DNA from: JBBRBB01 sp038206235
GTDB taxonomy: Bacteria > Bacteroidota > Bacteroidia > Chitinophagales > Chitinophagaceae
Direction of reading: 5' to 3'
NCBI GenBank assembly: GCA_038206235.1
Contig: JBBRBB010000004.1
Coordinates: forward strand, 124,001-188,000
Length of the DNA: 64,000 bases
Part shown: positions 1 through 9,995 of the stretch, piece by piece
Layout: every line of letters starts with the position of its first letter
How positions within the stretch are numbered: the first letter of the stretch is position 1
Notes under the pieces: generated by a model
The model's input: the letters and a program-made list of their open reading frames with translations, nothing else
Databases searched by the model: none
Told to the model about the DNA's origin: nothing
Translations under genes and position numbers: made by a program

Positions 1-50
1 TTTTCTTCGTGTGTAGCTCATAAAATAAATTTGAAAATGAATTGATTTGT

Positions 51-72
51 TCCGAAGGGAATCCCTTCGGGA
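51..72. repeat. Short perfect palindrome (CCGAAGGGA / TCCCTTCGG)
   Basis: Nine-base arms separated by one base form a strong hairpin. It is followed by A-rich sequence rather than a T tract on the plus strand, so it reads as one of the short palindromes scattered through the intergenic DNA of this window rather than a clear terminator. Confidence 0.5.
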
Positions 73-148
73 AAAATTTGGAAATGAAAGAGGCACTCAA
101 TAAAAGCGCACTCTTAATCTATTCTTGTTAATAATGAATTTTATGGAA

Positions 149-262
149 GCCAACATCCAACATCCAACAGTTCAACATTCAACATCCAACATCCAACAGT
201 TCAACATTCAACATTCAACATCCAACCTCCAACCTCCAACCTCCAACCTTCAACAGTTCAAC
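149..262. repeat. Degenerate tandem repeat of CCAACAT / TTCAACA heptamers
   Basis: About 114 bases consist of near-identical 7-base units (TCCAACA, TTCAACA, TCCAACC) and a recurrent CAGTTCAAC join. There are no unique spacers, so it is not a CRISPR array. Its right end overlaps the TGA stop (258-260, minus strand) of the neighbouring lipoprotein gene, so the repeat supplies that stop codon. Any open frame across it is a product of the repeat. Confidence 0.85.
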
Positions 263-827
263 TTAGCGCCCATGCTTTATCTCCTTTTTTGTATGGAATG
301 CAACCTTCATATTTTCCCGGCACAGGATCGTAGCGAAGCGCTTTAGTAGCACCGGGCTCACTGGTAAAGAAACCCAGTATAGTTAATTGCTTCATCATCC
401 AGAAATAGTGATGCGGATCATCTTTCTTTCTATTCTTTTGGTATGCGGCGGCTTCTTTATCTATGGGAACAAGCACATCATATTTTTCAGTAGCTGACAG
501 CTTCATGAAATCTTTATTGTGCATTTTATTTGCTGCGTCATTGAGCTTAGTAAAACCATCAGTAAAAATTTTTTGGTCGCTCTCTGTGTAGCAATCTGTT
601 ACAAATACTTTCATAAACTCGCCAATCTTAGCTTCTTTGGCGCCGGGAGATTCTGCAGTTGCGGGTAAAATAGTTTCACCTATTTCATCCATCAGGGCAA
701 CATCATCTGTTGCAAACACGCCTTCTTTTTTGCCAGTGGTTTTGCAGCCGGTTAAAAATGCTTCTGCACCAATGATAGTTCCACCGAATAAGAGAGCGAC
801 TCTTGATAATGCTTCGCGTCTGTTCAT
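258..827 (-). CDS. Gluconate 2-dehydrogenase subunit 3 family lipoprotein
   Basis: A 189-residue exported protein resembling the small subunit of membrane-bound sugar/polyol dehydrogenases (gluconate 2-dehydrogenase subunit 3 family). The N-terminus has twin arginines (MNRREALSR), a hydrophobic stretch, then FLTGC, consistent with Tat export and lipid attachment at Cys-28. Motifs around DEIGETILPAT and the C-terminal YEGCIPY are typical of the family. It lies downstream of the GMC flavoprotein on the same strand (180 bases apart), the usual pairing: the flavoprotein oxidises a substrate and this subunit helps its export and maturation. The true substrate cannot be told from sequence. Confidence 0.85.
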   Translation of the reverse strand: MNRREALSRVALLFGGTIIGAEAFLTGCKTTGKKEGVFATDDVALMDEIGETILPATAESPGAKEAKIGEFMKVFVTDCYTESDQKIFTDGFTKLNDAANKMHNKDFMKLSATEKYDVLVPIDKEAAAYQKNRKKDDPHHYFWMMKQLTILGFFTSEPGATKALRYDPVPGKYEGCIPYKKGDKAWALS

Positions 828-848
828 AATAACAAAGTTTACCCCAAA

Positions 849-860
849 CCCCTAAAGGGG
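849..860. repeat. CCCCTAAAGGGG mini-palindrome
   Basis: A four-base-arm palindrome in the 180-base gap between the two dehydrogenase genes. Related CCCCTTTAGGGG and CTCCCTTTAGGGAG sequences occur near 32.6 and 34.4 kb. No terminator T tract is evident. Confidence 0.35.
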
Positions 861-1007
861 CTTTATATGGTTATTAATAAAATTATTGGTTACAAAATAT
901 GACAGTCGTTTGTTGCGCAAAGTTATAGAGTACAAGAGTGCGACGCAAGGGACGATGCTATAAAATACAAAAGCTGACTTCATAAAAATTTTCTTATTTA
1001 GTTGAAC

Positions 1008-2687
1008 TCAAAGATTCATTTTTTTCAATTCATTTACTGCATAATCTGCAGCCCTTGCTGTAAAAGCCATATAAGTAAGCGACGGGTTTTGACATGCGGC
1101 TGATACCATAAACGAACCATCTGTTACAAATACATTGGGCGCATCCCAAACCTGGTTCCATTTATTAAGCACAGAAGTTTTGGAGTCCTTACCCATACGT
1201 GCACTGCCCATTTCATGTATACCTCTGCCCAGCGTGCCGTCGCCGTCAAATCCCTTTACATTTTTTACGCCGCAGGCTTCCAGCATTTCCACAGCATCGG
1301 TCAGCATATCTTTACGCATTCTTTTTTCATTGTCTTTATATTCGATGTCCATGGCGAGCACATTCAATCCCCACTTATCTTTTTTTGTTTTATCGAGACT
1401 TATTTTATTTTCATGATACGGCAATGTTTCACCAAAGCCTCCAATAGTCATAGTCCACTGTCCCGGCTCAACCAATGCCTCTTTAAGATTTACACCAATT
1501 GAAAGTTCTTCTGCAGAACGGCTCCAGCCATCGCGGCCTGCGCCACCCTGGTAACCAAAGCCACGCAGGTAATCACGCTTATCTTTAAATAAATTCTGAT
1601 AACGGGGAATATAAATTCCATTTGCTCTGCGACCGAAATAATATTTGTCTTCGTAACCTTCCGCAATTCCGCCAGCACCAACCGCCAAATGGTGGTCCAT
1701 AATATTATGACCAAGCTCGCCGCTGCTGCTTCCAAGACCATCAGGCCATGTGTCCGTTGCGGAATTCATTAACACCCATGCGCTGTTTAATGTAGATGCG
1801 TTTAAGAAAATAATCTTTGCGGTATAAGTATATGTTTGATTGTTTTGCGCATCGAGCACTTCTACACCTGTTGCTCTTTTTTTATCTTTATCATACAAAA
1901 CTTTTGTTACGATTGACCAGGGGCGCAGAGTGAGATTATTTGTTTTTCTTGCAGCCGGTAATGTGGATGACTGCGTGCTGAAGTAAGCGCCAAACGGGCA
2001 ACCCAGCCAGCATTTATTTCTAAACTGGCATTGTGTTCTGCCCTCATGCGCAACGGTGATGTTGGCGGTGCGACCAATTATCATTCGCCGCTGACCGTTA
2101 TAACTTTCTTTCAAACGTGCAGCAACATCTTTTTCAACGCAGGTCATATCCATTGGCGGTAAATACTGGCCGTCTGGCAATTGTGGTATGCCTTCTCTTG
2201 AACCGCTGATGCCTGCAAATTTTTCAACATAGTCATACCAGGGAGCAATCTCTTTATAGCGAACAGGCCAATCTACCGCAATGGCTTCTTTGGCATTAAC
2301 TTCAAAATCAAAATCGCTCCAGCGATAACTTTGCCGCCCCCACATTAATGAACGGCCGCCCACCTGGTAACCTCGAAACCAATCGAAGCGTTTGATTTCT
2401 GTGTAAGGGCTTTCACTGTCTTTCGCCCAAAAATCAAGATTGGTTTCATTTAAAGGATAATCTCTTTTTAAAACGGGATAATCGTTAATCATTTGCTGGG
2501 TACGGTTACCACGATGCGGAAATTCCCAGGGACCTTTATTTGCATTTACGTAATCTTTAATATGCTCCACATCACGGCCACGTTCAAGCAGAATCACTTT
2601 AAGACCTTTCTCGCATAATTCTTTTGCAGCCCAGCCACCGCTAATTCCGGAGCCAACTACAATTGCGTCAAAAACATTTTCAGGCAT
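1008..2687 (-). CDS. GMC family FAD-dependent oxidoreductase
   Basis: A 559-residue glucose-methanol-choline oxidoreductase. The Rossmann FAD site is at residues 10-35 (VVGSGISGGWAAKELCEKG, then LLERG). The cysteine-rich CQFRNKCWLGCPFGAY segment near residue 220 is typical of the bacterial gluconate/sorbitol dehydrogenase-like branch. The C-terminal block HEMGSARMG and the NPSLTYMAFTARAADYA tail carry the usual catalytic and FAD-contact region. It probably oxidises a sugar or polyol together with the Tat lipoprotein at 258-827. No signal peptide is visible, which fits a hitch-hiker export model through the partner's Tat signal (inference). Confidence 0.92.
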   Translation of the reverse strand: MPENVFDAIVVGSGISGGWAAKELCEKGLKVILLERGRDVEHIKDYVNANKGPWEFPHRGNRTQQMINDYPVLKRDYPLNETNLDFWAKDSESPYTEIKRFDWFRGYQVGGRSLMWGRQSYRWSDFDFEVNAKEAIAVDWPVRYKEIAPWYDYVEKFAGISGSREGIPQLPDGQYLPPMDMTCVEKDVAARLKESYNGQRRMIIGRTANITVAHEGRTQCQFRNKCWLGCPFGAYFSTQSSTLPAARKTNNLTLRPWSIVTKVLYDKDKKRATGVEVLDAQNNQTYTYTAKIIFLNASTLNSAWVLMNSATDTWPDGLGSSSGELGHNIMDHHLAVGAGGIAEGYEDKYYFGRRANGIYIPRYQNLFKDKRDYLRGFGYQGGAGRDGWSRSAEELSIGVNLKEALVEPGQWTMTIGGFGETLPYHENKISLDKTKKDKWGLNVLAMDIEYKDNEKRMRKDMLTDAVEMLEACGVKNVKGFDGDGTLGRGIHEMGSARMGKDSKTSVLNKWNQVWDAPNVFVTDGSFMVSAACQNPSLTYMAFTARAADYAVNELKKMNL

Positions 2688-2991
2688 AGTTCTGATTTTT
2701 TATTTTGATTGAAAATATTTTGTTGTTACGGGTGTACATGTTTTGGTTCACAAGTTTTCATTTCAATTTATATTGGTTGATATTATGTAAGGTCTAAATC
2801 TAATTTGCTCTCTCTTTCAATAAAATCAATTTGGAAAAAACAGGTTTTGTGCTAACTGAAAACTGAAACTATTTCGGAATAAAAGTACAACAATTACCAA
2901 ACGGGAAATTGTATTTTTTTCTCACCCCCTGAAATCTTATTAGTATAATTTTCCTGCTTTCTTTAGTAAGCAGAAACTTATATTTGCTGTT
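2688..2991. other. Divergent promoter region between the GMC gene and mutS
   Basis: About 304 AT-rich bases separate two divergent genes and should hold both promoters. A TATATTTG box just before mutS is listed separately. No other structure was seen. Confidence 0.6.
2979..2986 (+). promoter_or_regulatory. Candidate mutS -7 box (TATATTTG)
   Basis: Matches the Bacteroidota -7 consensus TAnnTTTG and ends five bases before the mutS ATG at 2992, implying a very short or absent leader. The upstream TTTG-type -33 element is not convincing. Confidence 0.45.
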
Positions 2992-5589
2992 ATGGCAAAA
3001 GCAGTTTCTGATACGCCCCTGATGCAGCAGCATAATGCCATTAAACAAAAATACCCTGATGCCATTTTGCTTTTTCGTGTGGGTGATTTTTATGAAACTT
3101 TCGGGCAGGATGCCATTCTCGCTTCGAAGATTTTAGGTATTACATTGACCAAACGAAATAATGGCGCTGCTGCAAGCAGCGACCTGGCGGGTTTTCCGCA
3201 TCATGCACTCGATACTTATTTGCATAAGCTGGTAAAGGCCGGTTACCGTGTTGCGATTTGTGACCAGTTAGAAGACCCTAAGCAAGCGAAAGGAATTGTA
3301 AAACGCGGCGTTACTGAATTGGTAACGCCTGGCATTGCAACAAACGAAAAATTGCTTGAGCACAACAGCAATAATTTTTTAGCTGCCGTTCATTTCAATA
3401 ATGAAATAACAGGCATTGCACTTCTTGATATTTCTACCGGCGAATTTTTTATGGCTGAAGGAAATACAGAATATATTGATAAGCTGCTGCAAACGCTGAA
3501 GCCTGCTGAAGTAATTTTTCAGCGCAGCTTTCAAAAATTTTTTAAAGAAACATTTGGATTAAAGTTTTATACATATACATTAGAAAACTGGATGTTTGAT
3601 GAAGCCTTCGCTACCGAAAATTTGCTGAAACATTTTCAAACACACTCTTTAAAAGGTTTTGGAATTGAAAATATGCACAGCGGAATAATTGCCGCAGGCG
3701 CTGTGATGCATTATCTTAAAGAAACGGAGCATCCAAATCTGCAGCACATAACCTGTATTCAAAGAATTGAAAAGGATGACTATTTATGGATGGACAGGTT
3801 TACCATCAGAAATCTTGAATTGATAAGCGGAAACCCCGATGGTAATTATACATTATTACAAGTTCTTGATAATACGGTAAGTCCAATGGGGGCAAGGCTT
3901 TTACGACGGTGGCTCTTATTGCCATTGAAAGACATTACCAAAATAAATGAGCGGTTAGATGCTGTTGAATTTCTAATTCTTCAAACCGATTTAAGAAAGC
4001 AACTGCATCAGCTTATAAAACAATGCGGCGATGTGGAAAGGCTGGTAAGCAAAATACCGATGAAGAAAATTAATCCGCGTGAGCTGTTGCATCTTGCCAA
4101 AGGATTATTCTTCACACAGCAAATAAAAAAGCTATGCAACAATAGCAGCAACGAATATTTAAAACGATTAGCTGATGCACTAAATCCGTGTATTTATATC
4201 GCAGAAAAAATAGTAAAGGAGATTGTTGAAAGCCCGCCCATCGCTGCAAATAAAGGAAACACAATAAAACAAGGAGTTGATGCTTCATTAGATGAGCTTA
4301 GAAAAATTGCCACAGGCGGAAAAGAATATTTGCTTCACATACAACAAAGCGAGGCAGAGCAAACAGGAATTTCTTCTTTGAAAATTGGATTTAATAATGT
4401 GTTTGGATATTATCTTGAAGTTACCAATTTGCACAAAAGCAAAGTGCCTCAAGGCTGGCTGCGTAAGCAGACGCTTACCAATGCAGAGCGATACATTACT
4501 CCCGAGCTAAAAGAATATGAAGAAAAAATAACAGGCGCCGAAGAAAAAATTCTTACAATAGAAATGGATCTCTACGATAAGCTCCTGCTCGAGCTGCAGG
4601 ATTTCATTGCTCTCATACAAGTGAATGGAAACATTCTCGCAACACTCGACTGTCTGCTGTGCTTTGCAAACAATGCGCTGCAGTTTAATTACAAAAAACC
4701 TGAATTGCACGCCGGGCTTGAATTACAGCTTACAGAAAGCAGGCATCCTGTAATTGAACGAAATCTTGCAGCAGGCGAACAATACATTGCTAATGATGTT
4801 TTCTTAGATGCAGAAACGCAGCAAATCATTATTCTCACCGGTCCTAACATGAGTGGGAAAAGCGCCCTGCTGCGGCAAACAGCGCTCATTACTTTGATGG
4901 CTCATGCAGGCAGCTTTGTTCCTGCCGATGCTGCAAAAATTCCGCTCACAGATAAAATTTTTACACGAGTTGGAGCAAGTGATAATCTCAGCGGCGGCGA
5001 AAGCACTTTTATGGTTGAGATGAATGAAACGGCGAGCATCATAAACAATGTATCGCTGCGAAGCCTTGTGCTGCTTGATGAAATTGGACGCGGTACCAGC
5101 ACGTATGATGGTATTTCCATTGCATGGAGCATGGTTGAATTTTTACATAACGATGCAGGCTCTCCCAAAACATTATTCGCTACGCACTACCATGAGCTTA
5201 ACGAGCTTGAAAAAAAATTACCGCGTGTAAAAAATTATCATATCACCAATAAAGAGGTTGGCAATAAAATAATTTTTTTGCGCAAGCTGGCGCCCGGCGG
5301 CAGCAAGCACAGCTTTGGCATTCACGTGGCAAAAATGGCGGGCATGCCGCCAGAGCTTATAGAAAGAGCGAATGATATTTTAAAGCATCTTGAAGAAAAA
5401 AATGCAGAAAATAATAGCGCTGCACGAACTAAAAATTTAAAAACTCCTCAATTGCAGCTTTCCATTTTTGATGCACATTCTCAAACCTTCGAACAAATGC
5501 GCAGGTTGCTGGAAAGCCTCGACATCAATCGCCTTACGCCTGTTGAAGCTTTGCTGAAATTGAATGAAATAAAAGAGATGGTGAAGTAG
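2992..5589 (+). CDS. mutS: DNA mismatch repair protein MutS
   Basis: Full-length MutS (865 residues). It recognises mismatches and small loops and recruits MutL through ATP-driven sliding-clamp formation. The mismatch-binding motif GDFYETF lies near residue 30. The C-terminal ATPase has Walker A GPNMSGKSALLRQ (about residue 622), the GGESTFMVEM signature, Walker B LLDEIGRGTSTYDG and the ATHYHEL switch. A helix-turn-helix dimerisation tail follows (AGMPPELIERANDILKHLE). It stands alone, transcribed divergently from the GMC oxidoreductase. All key residues appear intact. Confidence 0.98.
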   Translation: MAKAVSDTPLMQQHNAIKQKYPDAILLFRVGDFYETFGQDAILASKILGITLTKRNNGAAASSDLAGFPHHALDTYLHKLVKAGYRVAICDQLEDPKQAKGIVKRGVTELVTPGIATNEKLLEHNSNNFLAAVHFNNEITGIALLDISTGEFFMAEGNTEYIDKLLQTLKPAEVIFQRSFQKFFKETFGLKFYTYTLENWMFDEAFATENLLKHFQTHSLKGFGIENMHSGIIAAGAVMHYLKETEHPNLQHITCIQRIEKDDYLWMDRFTIRNLELISGNPDGNYTLLQVLDNTVSPMGARLLRRWLLLPLKDITKINERLDAVEFLILQTDLRKQLHQLIKQCGDVERLVSKIPMKKINPRELLHLAKGLFFTQQIKKLCNNSSNEYLKRLADALNPCIYIAEKIVKEIVESPPIAANKGNTIKQGVDASLDELRKIATGGKEYLLHIQQSEAEQTGISSLKIGFNNVFGYYLEVTNLHKSKVPQGWLRKQTLTNAERYITPELKEYEEKITGAEEKILTIEMDLYDKLLLELQDFIALIQVNGNILATLDCLLCFANNALQFNYKKPELHAGLELQLTESRHPVIERNLAAGEQYIANDVFLDAETQQIIILTGPNMSGKSALLRQTALITLMAHAGSFVPADAAKIPLTDKIFTRVGASDNLSGGESTFMVEMNETASIINNVSLRSLVLLDEIGRGTSTYDGISIAWSMVEFLHNDAGSPKTLFATHYHELNELEKKLPRVKNYHITNKEVGNKIIFLRKLAPGGSKHSFGIHVAKMAGMPPELIERANDILKHLEEKNAENNSAARTKNLKTPQLQLSIFDAHSQTFEQMRRLLESLDINRLTPVEALLKLNEIKEMVK

Positions 5590-5743
5590 CAGTCGGTAGT
5601 ATGCAGTAGGTAGTAGGCAGTCAGCAGTCGCAGCTTTAGCACTTCGTGACGAATATGAATATGAAACCCCGTGCTAATATTTATTACACAATGCTTCAAA
5701 GCAAACACTTTCTATAAAAAAATTATCTTGCACCTTAATAAAT

Positions 5744-6499
5744 ATGAACAATCAAACAGACATAAGACTTGCCGTATTGATTGATGCGGACAATATTCCC
5801 TACAGTAATGTGAAAGGTATAATGGAAGAGATTGCTAAATATGGTACGCCAACTTTTAAAAGAATTTATGGCGACTGGACAAAGCCTACTGTGAGCGGCT
5901 GGAAAAATATTTTGCTGCAAAATGCCATTACACCCATTCAGCAATACAGCTATACCACGGGGAAAAACGCTACCGATTCGGCAATGATAATTGATGCCAT
6001 GGATATTCTTTACAGCGGCAAGGTAGATGGCTTTTGCATTGTAAGCAGCGACAGTGATTTTACACGTCTTGCCACAAGATTGCGTGAGGCAGGCATGAAA
6101 GTTTTTGGCATAGGCGAAAAGAAAACGCCCAATCCTTTTATTGTTGCATGCGACAAATTTATTTATTTAGAAATTCTCTCCAATCCGGATGTGGAAGAAG
6201 AAATAACCACGCAACAAAAAATTGTAAAGCAGGTACAGAAAAAATCTATTGACAAATTAAATAAGGAAGACATTCATTTAATTGCCTCTACCATTGCAGA
6301 TCTTGCCGATGAAAACGGCTGGGCATTTTTGGGTGATGTAGGAAATTTATTGCTGAAGAAGCAGCCCAACTTTGACCCGAGGAATTTTGGTTTTCAAAAA
6401 TTAACGCCCTTAATAAAATCTCTTCCGCAGTTTGAAATTGACCAAAAAGAAACTGACAAAGCCGGCATTAAGCTGGTGTATATAAGGAATAAGGAGTAG
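5744..6499 (+). CDS. NYN domain protein with C-terminal OST-HTH/LOTUS-like domain
   Basis: A 251-residue protein of the LabA/DUF88 NYN group, a PIN-fold metal-dependent RNase family. The N-terminal half holds the acidic motifs VLIDADNIPY (residues 11-20), ATDSAMIIDAMD and FCIVSSDSDFTRLATRLREAG, where the aspartates should bind metal. Residues about 170-250 resemble an OST-HTH/LOTUS RNA-binding domain (DIHLIASTIADLADENGWAFLGDVGNLLLKKQP). Likely a cytoplasmic RNA-processing or turnover factor; the target is unknown. A TATCTTGC sequence about 20 bases before the start could be its -7 box. Confidence 0.85.
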   Translation: MNNQTDIRLAVLIDADNIPYSNVKGIMEEIAKYGTPTFKRIYGDWTKPTVSGWKNILLQNAITPIQQYSYTTGKNATDSAMIIDAMDILYSGKVDGFCIVSSDSDFTRLATRLREAGMKVFGIGEKKTPNPFIVACDKFIYLEILSNPDVEEEITTQQKIVKQVQKKSIDKLNKEDIHLIASTIADLADENGWAFLGDVGNLLLKKQPNFDPRNFGFQKLTPLIKSLPQFEIDQKETDKAGIKLVYIRNKE

Positions 6500-6831
6500 G
6501 AACAGATAGAATTTCAACATTGAACAAAAAAAGATTCCATCGCACTTTTGCAAATGGAATCTTTTTACAGTAAAATATTCAACTTTATTTTCTATTTAAT
6601 ATTCATTCTTGTTTCGATTAAAACGATATTTTTTTAAAACATTCATTGTGTTTTTTTTATCCCTACGCATGAAAAAAATCAGCAAAGAAGCGGCTTTTTT
6701 AGTCTTTATGCATCTGAAAAATCACATCTGTTTTCTTTTGTTTCTATTCTTAGTTATTTTCAAAATTTATTAATGAGAAAGCATTATATAGTATCTTTAG
6801 TAACCCATACCGTAACCTCTAATTTCTTTGT
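6500..6831. other. Intergenic region with terminator, otherwise featureless
   Basis: This 332-base gap holds the terminator at 6528-6566 and then AT-rich sequence leading to the SBBP gene. TATCTTTA near 6790 is a weak promoter candidate. Confidence 0.5.
6528..6566 (+). terminator. Rho-independent terminator after the NYN gene
   Basis: The arms AAAAAGATTCCAT and ATGGAATCTTTTT are perfect inverted repeats around a 12-base loop and end in a T run, 30 bases after the stop codon. Confidence 0.8.
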
Positions 6832-9800
6832 ATGAAAATTAATTTTCTTCTCTCGCCTGCAAAATTTATTTTGGTTTTTATACCCTTTTTTGCAAATGCC
6901 CAGTCTGCTATTATACCTGATTGGCTTGTAAAACCTAATTCATCTTTAGTAAGCGGTGATGTACGCATAGCCGATATTGCTAAAACAGAAGATAACTCTA
7001 TATATGCAGTTGGAAGTTTTTCCAAAACTGTTGATTTTGACCCCGGTCCTGATACTTTTAATCTTACTTCAATTCCGGGTACTTCAATATTTGTTGCGAA
7101 ATATAGCCGTGAGGGTAAATTAGTTTTTGCATTTGCTATACACGGCTCATACAGCGGAGATTACAATACAATGGCAAACTCCGTAGCAACTGATAAACTT
7201 GGAAACATTTATATAACAGGGACTTTTAGTGATATTGTTGACTTTGACCCCGGCGCCGGCACCGCCATTTTAACTACTTCTAATTACGGTAATGAAGATG
7301 CTTTTTTTGCAAAGTATGATAAAAACGGAAACTTCATTTTTGCAAAACAACTGGGAGGGAACAGTTATCAAATTGCGAATGCTTTAGCGGTTGATAACAA
7401 TTTTAATATTTATATCACAGGAATTTTCCAGGGCAGAACTTCTGATTTTGACCCCGGACCGGGAACTGCAATTTTACCGTATAATGATGGAGACGATGTA
7501 TTCTTTGCAAAATATGATATAAACGGAAATTACATTTTTGCAAATGCATTATCAGGCTCTAAAGATGAAAGCGCTTATGGCTTGTGTTTAGACAAGGATA
7601 AAAATATTCTCGTAACAGGTTTCTTTAACTCTTCTTCATTTGATGTTGACCCAAGTGCCAATTCTGTTTATCTTTTTACTAATGGATATAGCGATGCATT
7701 CTTTTCGAAATATGATTCTTTAGGAAATTATTTAACCGCCGGTGCTCTTGGCGGAAATGGTAGTGATTTTGCTAATGGCATATCAACTGATGAGAATGAA
7801 AATATTATTGTAACCGGAATGTTTGGAGGAACTGCTGATTTTGACCCTTTGCCCGGTGCGCAGCACGTTTACTCAAAAACAAGTAACGGCATTCATGATA
7901 TTTTCGTTGCAAAGTATTCACCAGTCGGCAATTTAATATTTGCAAATGCAATTGGCGGACTTGCAGAAGACATAGGCACAGATGTACAAACTGATGAATT
8001 TGGAAATGTATATGTTTCAGGTACTTTCTTCAGTCAGCAGGTTGACTTTGATACAGGGAATGGTATTGATACATTATCTGCATTAGGGGGAAATGATATT
8101 TTTTTTACGAAATACAATAGCTCAGGCAAATATATTTACGCCAAACAAATTGGAGGAATTCAAAATGAATCTCCATCTAAAATGGTTGTCATAAGCGGCG
8201 AAAAAATTTTAATAGCTGGCACCTTCTCAGGCAGGGTGGATTTTAATCCTGGCAGAAAGACAGAGTATAAAAATTCTCAAACAATAAATTCATTCATTAG
8301 TCTTTTTGATAAGCAAGCTCACTTATTAGCTGTATCAGTTTTTGATAATTACAATGACTATAATCTTTACAGCGAAATAAAAAGAATAGCGTATGATAAA
8401 AAGGGGAATATTTATGTAGCCGGAATGTTTGAAGGAAAAATTGATTTCGACCCTGGTCCCGGCACATACTATTTAACTTCTCTCTCTGATGCTTTTTCAG
8501 AACAAATTTCAAATGCTCACGGAGATATTTATTTTGCAAAATATGATTCCACCGGCAAGCTTCTTTTTGCAAAAAGTATTGGCAGCTATATGGGAGATTA
8601 TGCAACAGGCATTGCATTAGATGAGGACAACAATATTTATATAACCGGGTATTTTGAAAAGAAATGCTATTTTAATGTTTCACCAGATACAATATTTTTA
8701 ACCGTAGACAAAGGTAGAGAACATGAACATTTTTTTGCCAAATATGATAAGAATGGAAATTTCGTTTTTGCAAAAGGCATTTCATTAAACACGAATTACA
8801 ATAATAGTATCTGTGGTATTGCCATTGACAAAAGTAAAAACATATACATTGCAGGAGATTTTCATGAAGGAGATTTTGACCCCGATAGCGGCATTGTTAA
8901 AGTAAATGCAATTGGTTGGACTGATATATATTTTGCAAAGTATGACTCTTTGGGAAAATTTATTTATGTAAAAAATATCGGAAAATCAGAACCAGACCCA
9001 ACTTATGAATTATGTAATGATATTAAAATTTCCCAATCACAAAACTTAATTATTTGCGGCAGTATGCAGGGAACTTATGTTGACTTTGACCCGGGACCAG
9101 GAACTTATTATTTGAAGGGGAAAAAAGATATTCCATCAATCCATTATGTAGCAGGATATACACTGAACGGAGATTTTTTATTTGCCACCAATGCTACTAT
9201 GTATAAAAATTCAAAGTCAGAAGCAAACAGGCTTACAATTGATTCTCACAATAACATTTATATTACAGGAGACTATCGCGGAAAAATTGATTTTGACCCT
9301 GGACCCGATTCTTTCATTGTGCAAAAAAACAATTTCGACAATAACTTTTTCTTTGCAAAATATAATGCTGCGGGAAAATTTATTTATGGCAAAACCTTTA
9401 CACCGGGTAGCAAAAATTATTACGCCGAACTCTATTGTAATGCAATTACAGCAGATAAAAATAATTACCTTTTTATTACAGGCGAACTAAGTGATAAAGC
9501 TGATTTTGACTCCGGCGCCGATACTGCTTATTTAGCTGTTCCTGAAGACAATCAATCAAACGCCTTCATTGCAAAATACGACAGCTCCGGGAACTATATT
9601 TATGCTTATAACTTACCTGCACAAGATTCAGCTTATCACAGCAGAAGTTGGGGCAACGATATTTTGGTAAATAATAAAGGACAAATAATATTTGCAGGAG
9701 CATCAATAGGCAATACAGATTTTGACCCCGGAAATGGCACTCTGTTTTTGAATCCTTCTTATACCGATACTTATTTTTCTTTTCTGGTTAAATACCATCA

Positions 9801-9882
9801 GTCAAACATCTTTTCAGAACCAGAAAATATTTATGCAAATGTGAATGAGCAAATTTTCATGAATAATGCTAAAAGAAAATAA
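6832..9882 (+). CDS. Large exported SBBP-type beta-propeller repeat protein
   Basis: A 1016-residue secreted protein with an N-terminal signal peptide (FILVFIPFFANAQS). The body is about 14 repeats of roughly 50-65 residues with the pattern D-x-x-x-N-I-Y-I-T-G-x-F, then V-D-F-D-P-G-P-G-T, then D-I-F-F-A-K-Y-D-x-x-G-N-F-I-F-A-K. I counted 14 F-D-P-G-P-type cores, including variants such as VDPSAN, FDTGNG and FNVSPD. This matches SBBP beta-propeller repeats, and 14 units would fit two seven-bladed propellers. No type IX sorting domain is evident at the C-terminus, which ends in a short charged tail. The role is unknown, probably a surface or extracellular scaffold. Confidence 0.85.
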   Translation: MKINFLLSPAKFILVFIPFFANAQSAIIPDWLVKPNSSLVSGDVRIADIAKTEDNSIYAVGSFSKTVDFDPGPDTFNLTSIPGTSIFVAKYSREGKLVFAFAIHGSYSGDYNTMANSVATDKLGNIYITGTFSDIVDFDPGAGTAILTTSNYGNEDAFFAKYDKNGNFIFAKQLGGNSYQIANALAVDNNFNIYITGIFQGRTSDFDPGPGTAILPYNDGDDVFFAKYDINGNYIFANALSGSKDESAYGLCLDKDKNILVTGFFNSSSFDVDPSANSVYLFTNGYSDAFFSKYDSLGNYLTAGALGGNGSDFANGISTDENENIIVTGMFGGTADFDPLPGAQHVYSKTSNGIHDIFVAKYSPVGNLIFANAIGGLAEDIGTDVQTDEFGNVYVSGTFFSQQVDFDTGNGIDTLSALGGNDIFFTKYNSSGKYIYAKQIGGIQNESPSKMVVISGEKILIAGTFSGRVDFNPGRKTEYKNSQTINSFISLFDKQAHLLAVSVFDNYNDYNLYSEIKRIAYDKKGNIYVAGMFEGKIDFDPGPGTYYLTSLSDAFSEQISNAHGDIYFAKYDSTGKLLFAKSIGSYMGDYATGIALDEDNNIYITGYFEKKCYFNVSPDTIFLTVDKGREHEHFFAKYDKNGNFVFAKGISLNTNYNNSICGIAIDKSKNIYIAGDFHEGDFDPDSGIVKVNAIGWTDIYFAKYDSLGKFIYVKNIGKSEPDPTYELCNDIKISQSQNLIICGSMQGTYVDFDPGPGTYYLKGKKDIPSIHYVAGYTLNGDFLFATNATMYKNSKSEANRLTIDSHNNIYITGDYRGKIDFDPGPDSFIVQKNNFDNNFFFAKYNAAGKFIYGKTFTPGSKNYYAELYCNAITADKNNYLFITGELSDKADFDSGADTAYLAVPEDNQSNAFIAKYDSSGNYIYAYNLPAQDSAYHSRSWGNDILVNNKGQIIFAGASIGNTDFDPGNGTLFLNPSYTDTYFSFLVKYHQSNIFSEPENIYANVNEQIFMNNAKRK

Positions 9883-9907
9883 TTGATACTTCGGCTTATA
9901 GTTTCTT

Positions 9908-9928
9908 GTCCGCATGTTGCGGGTTTTT
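9908..9928 (+). terminator. Small terminator hairpin after the SBBP gene
   Basis: CCGCA-TGT-TGCGG followed by GTTTTT, 28 bases after the stop codon. The stem is short but GC-rich with a T tract. Confidence 0.6.
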
Positions 9929-9995
9929 GATTAGGTATGAGACAAATTAAAAAATTGAAAATGAAAAAAACGAAAATCGTGTCCCAGCAAAAAAT

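Noticed and set aside
149..262. CRISPR-like repeat array at the left end
   Set aside because: Units are seven bases long, directly adjacent and without unique spacers.
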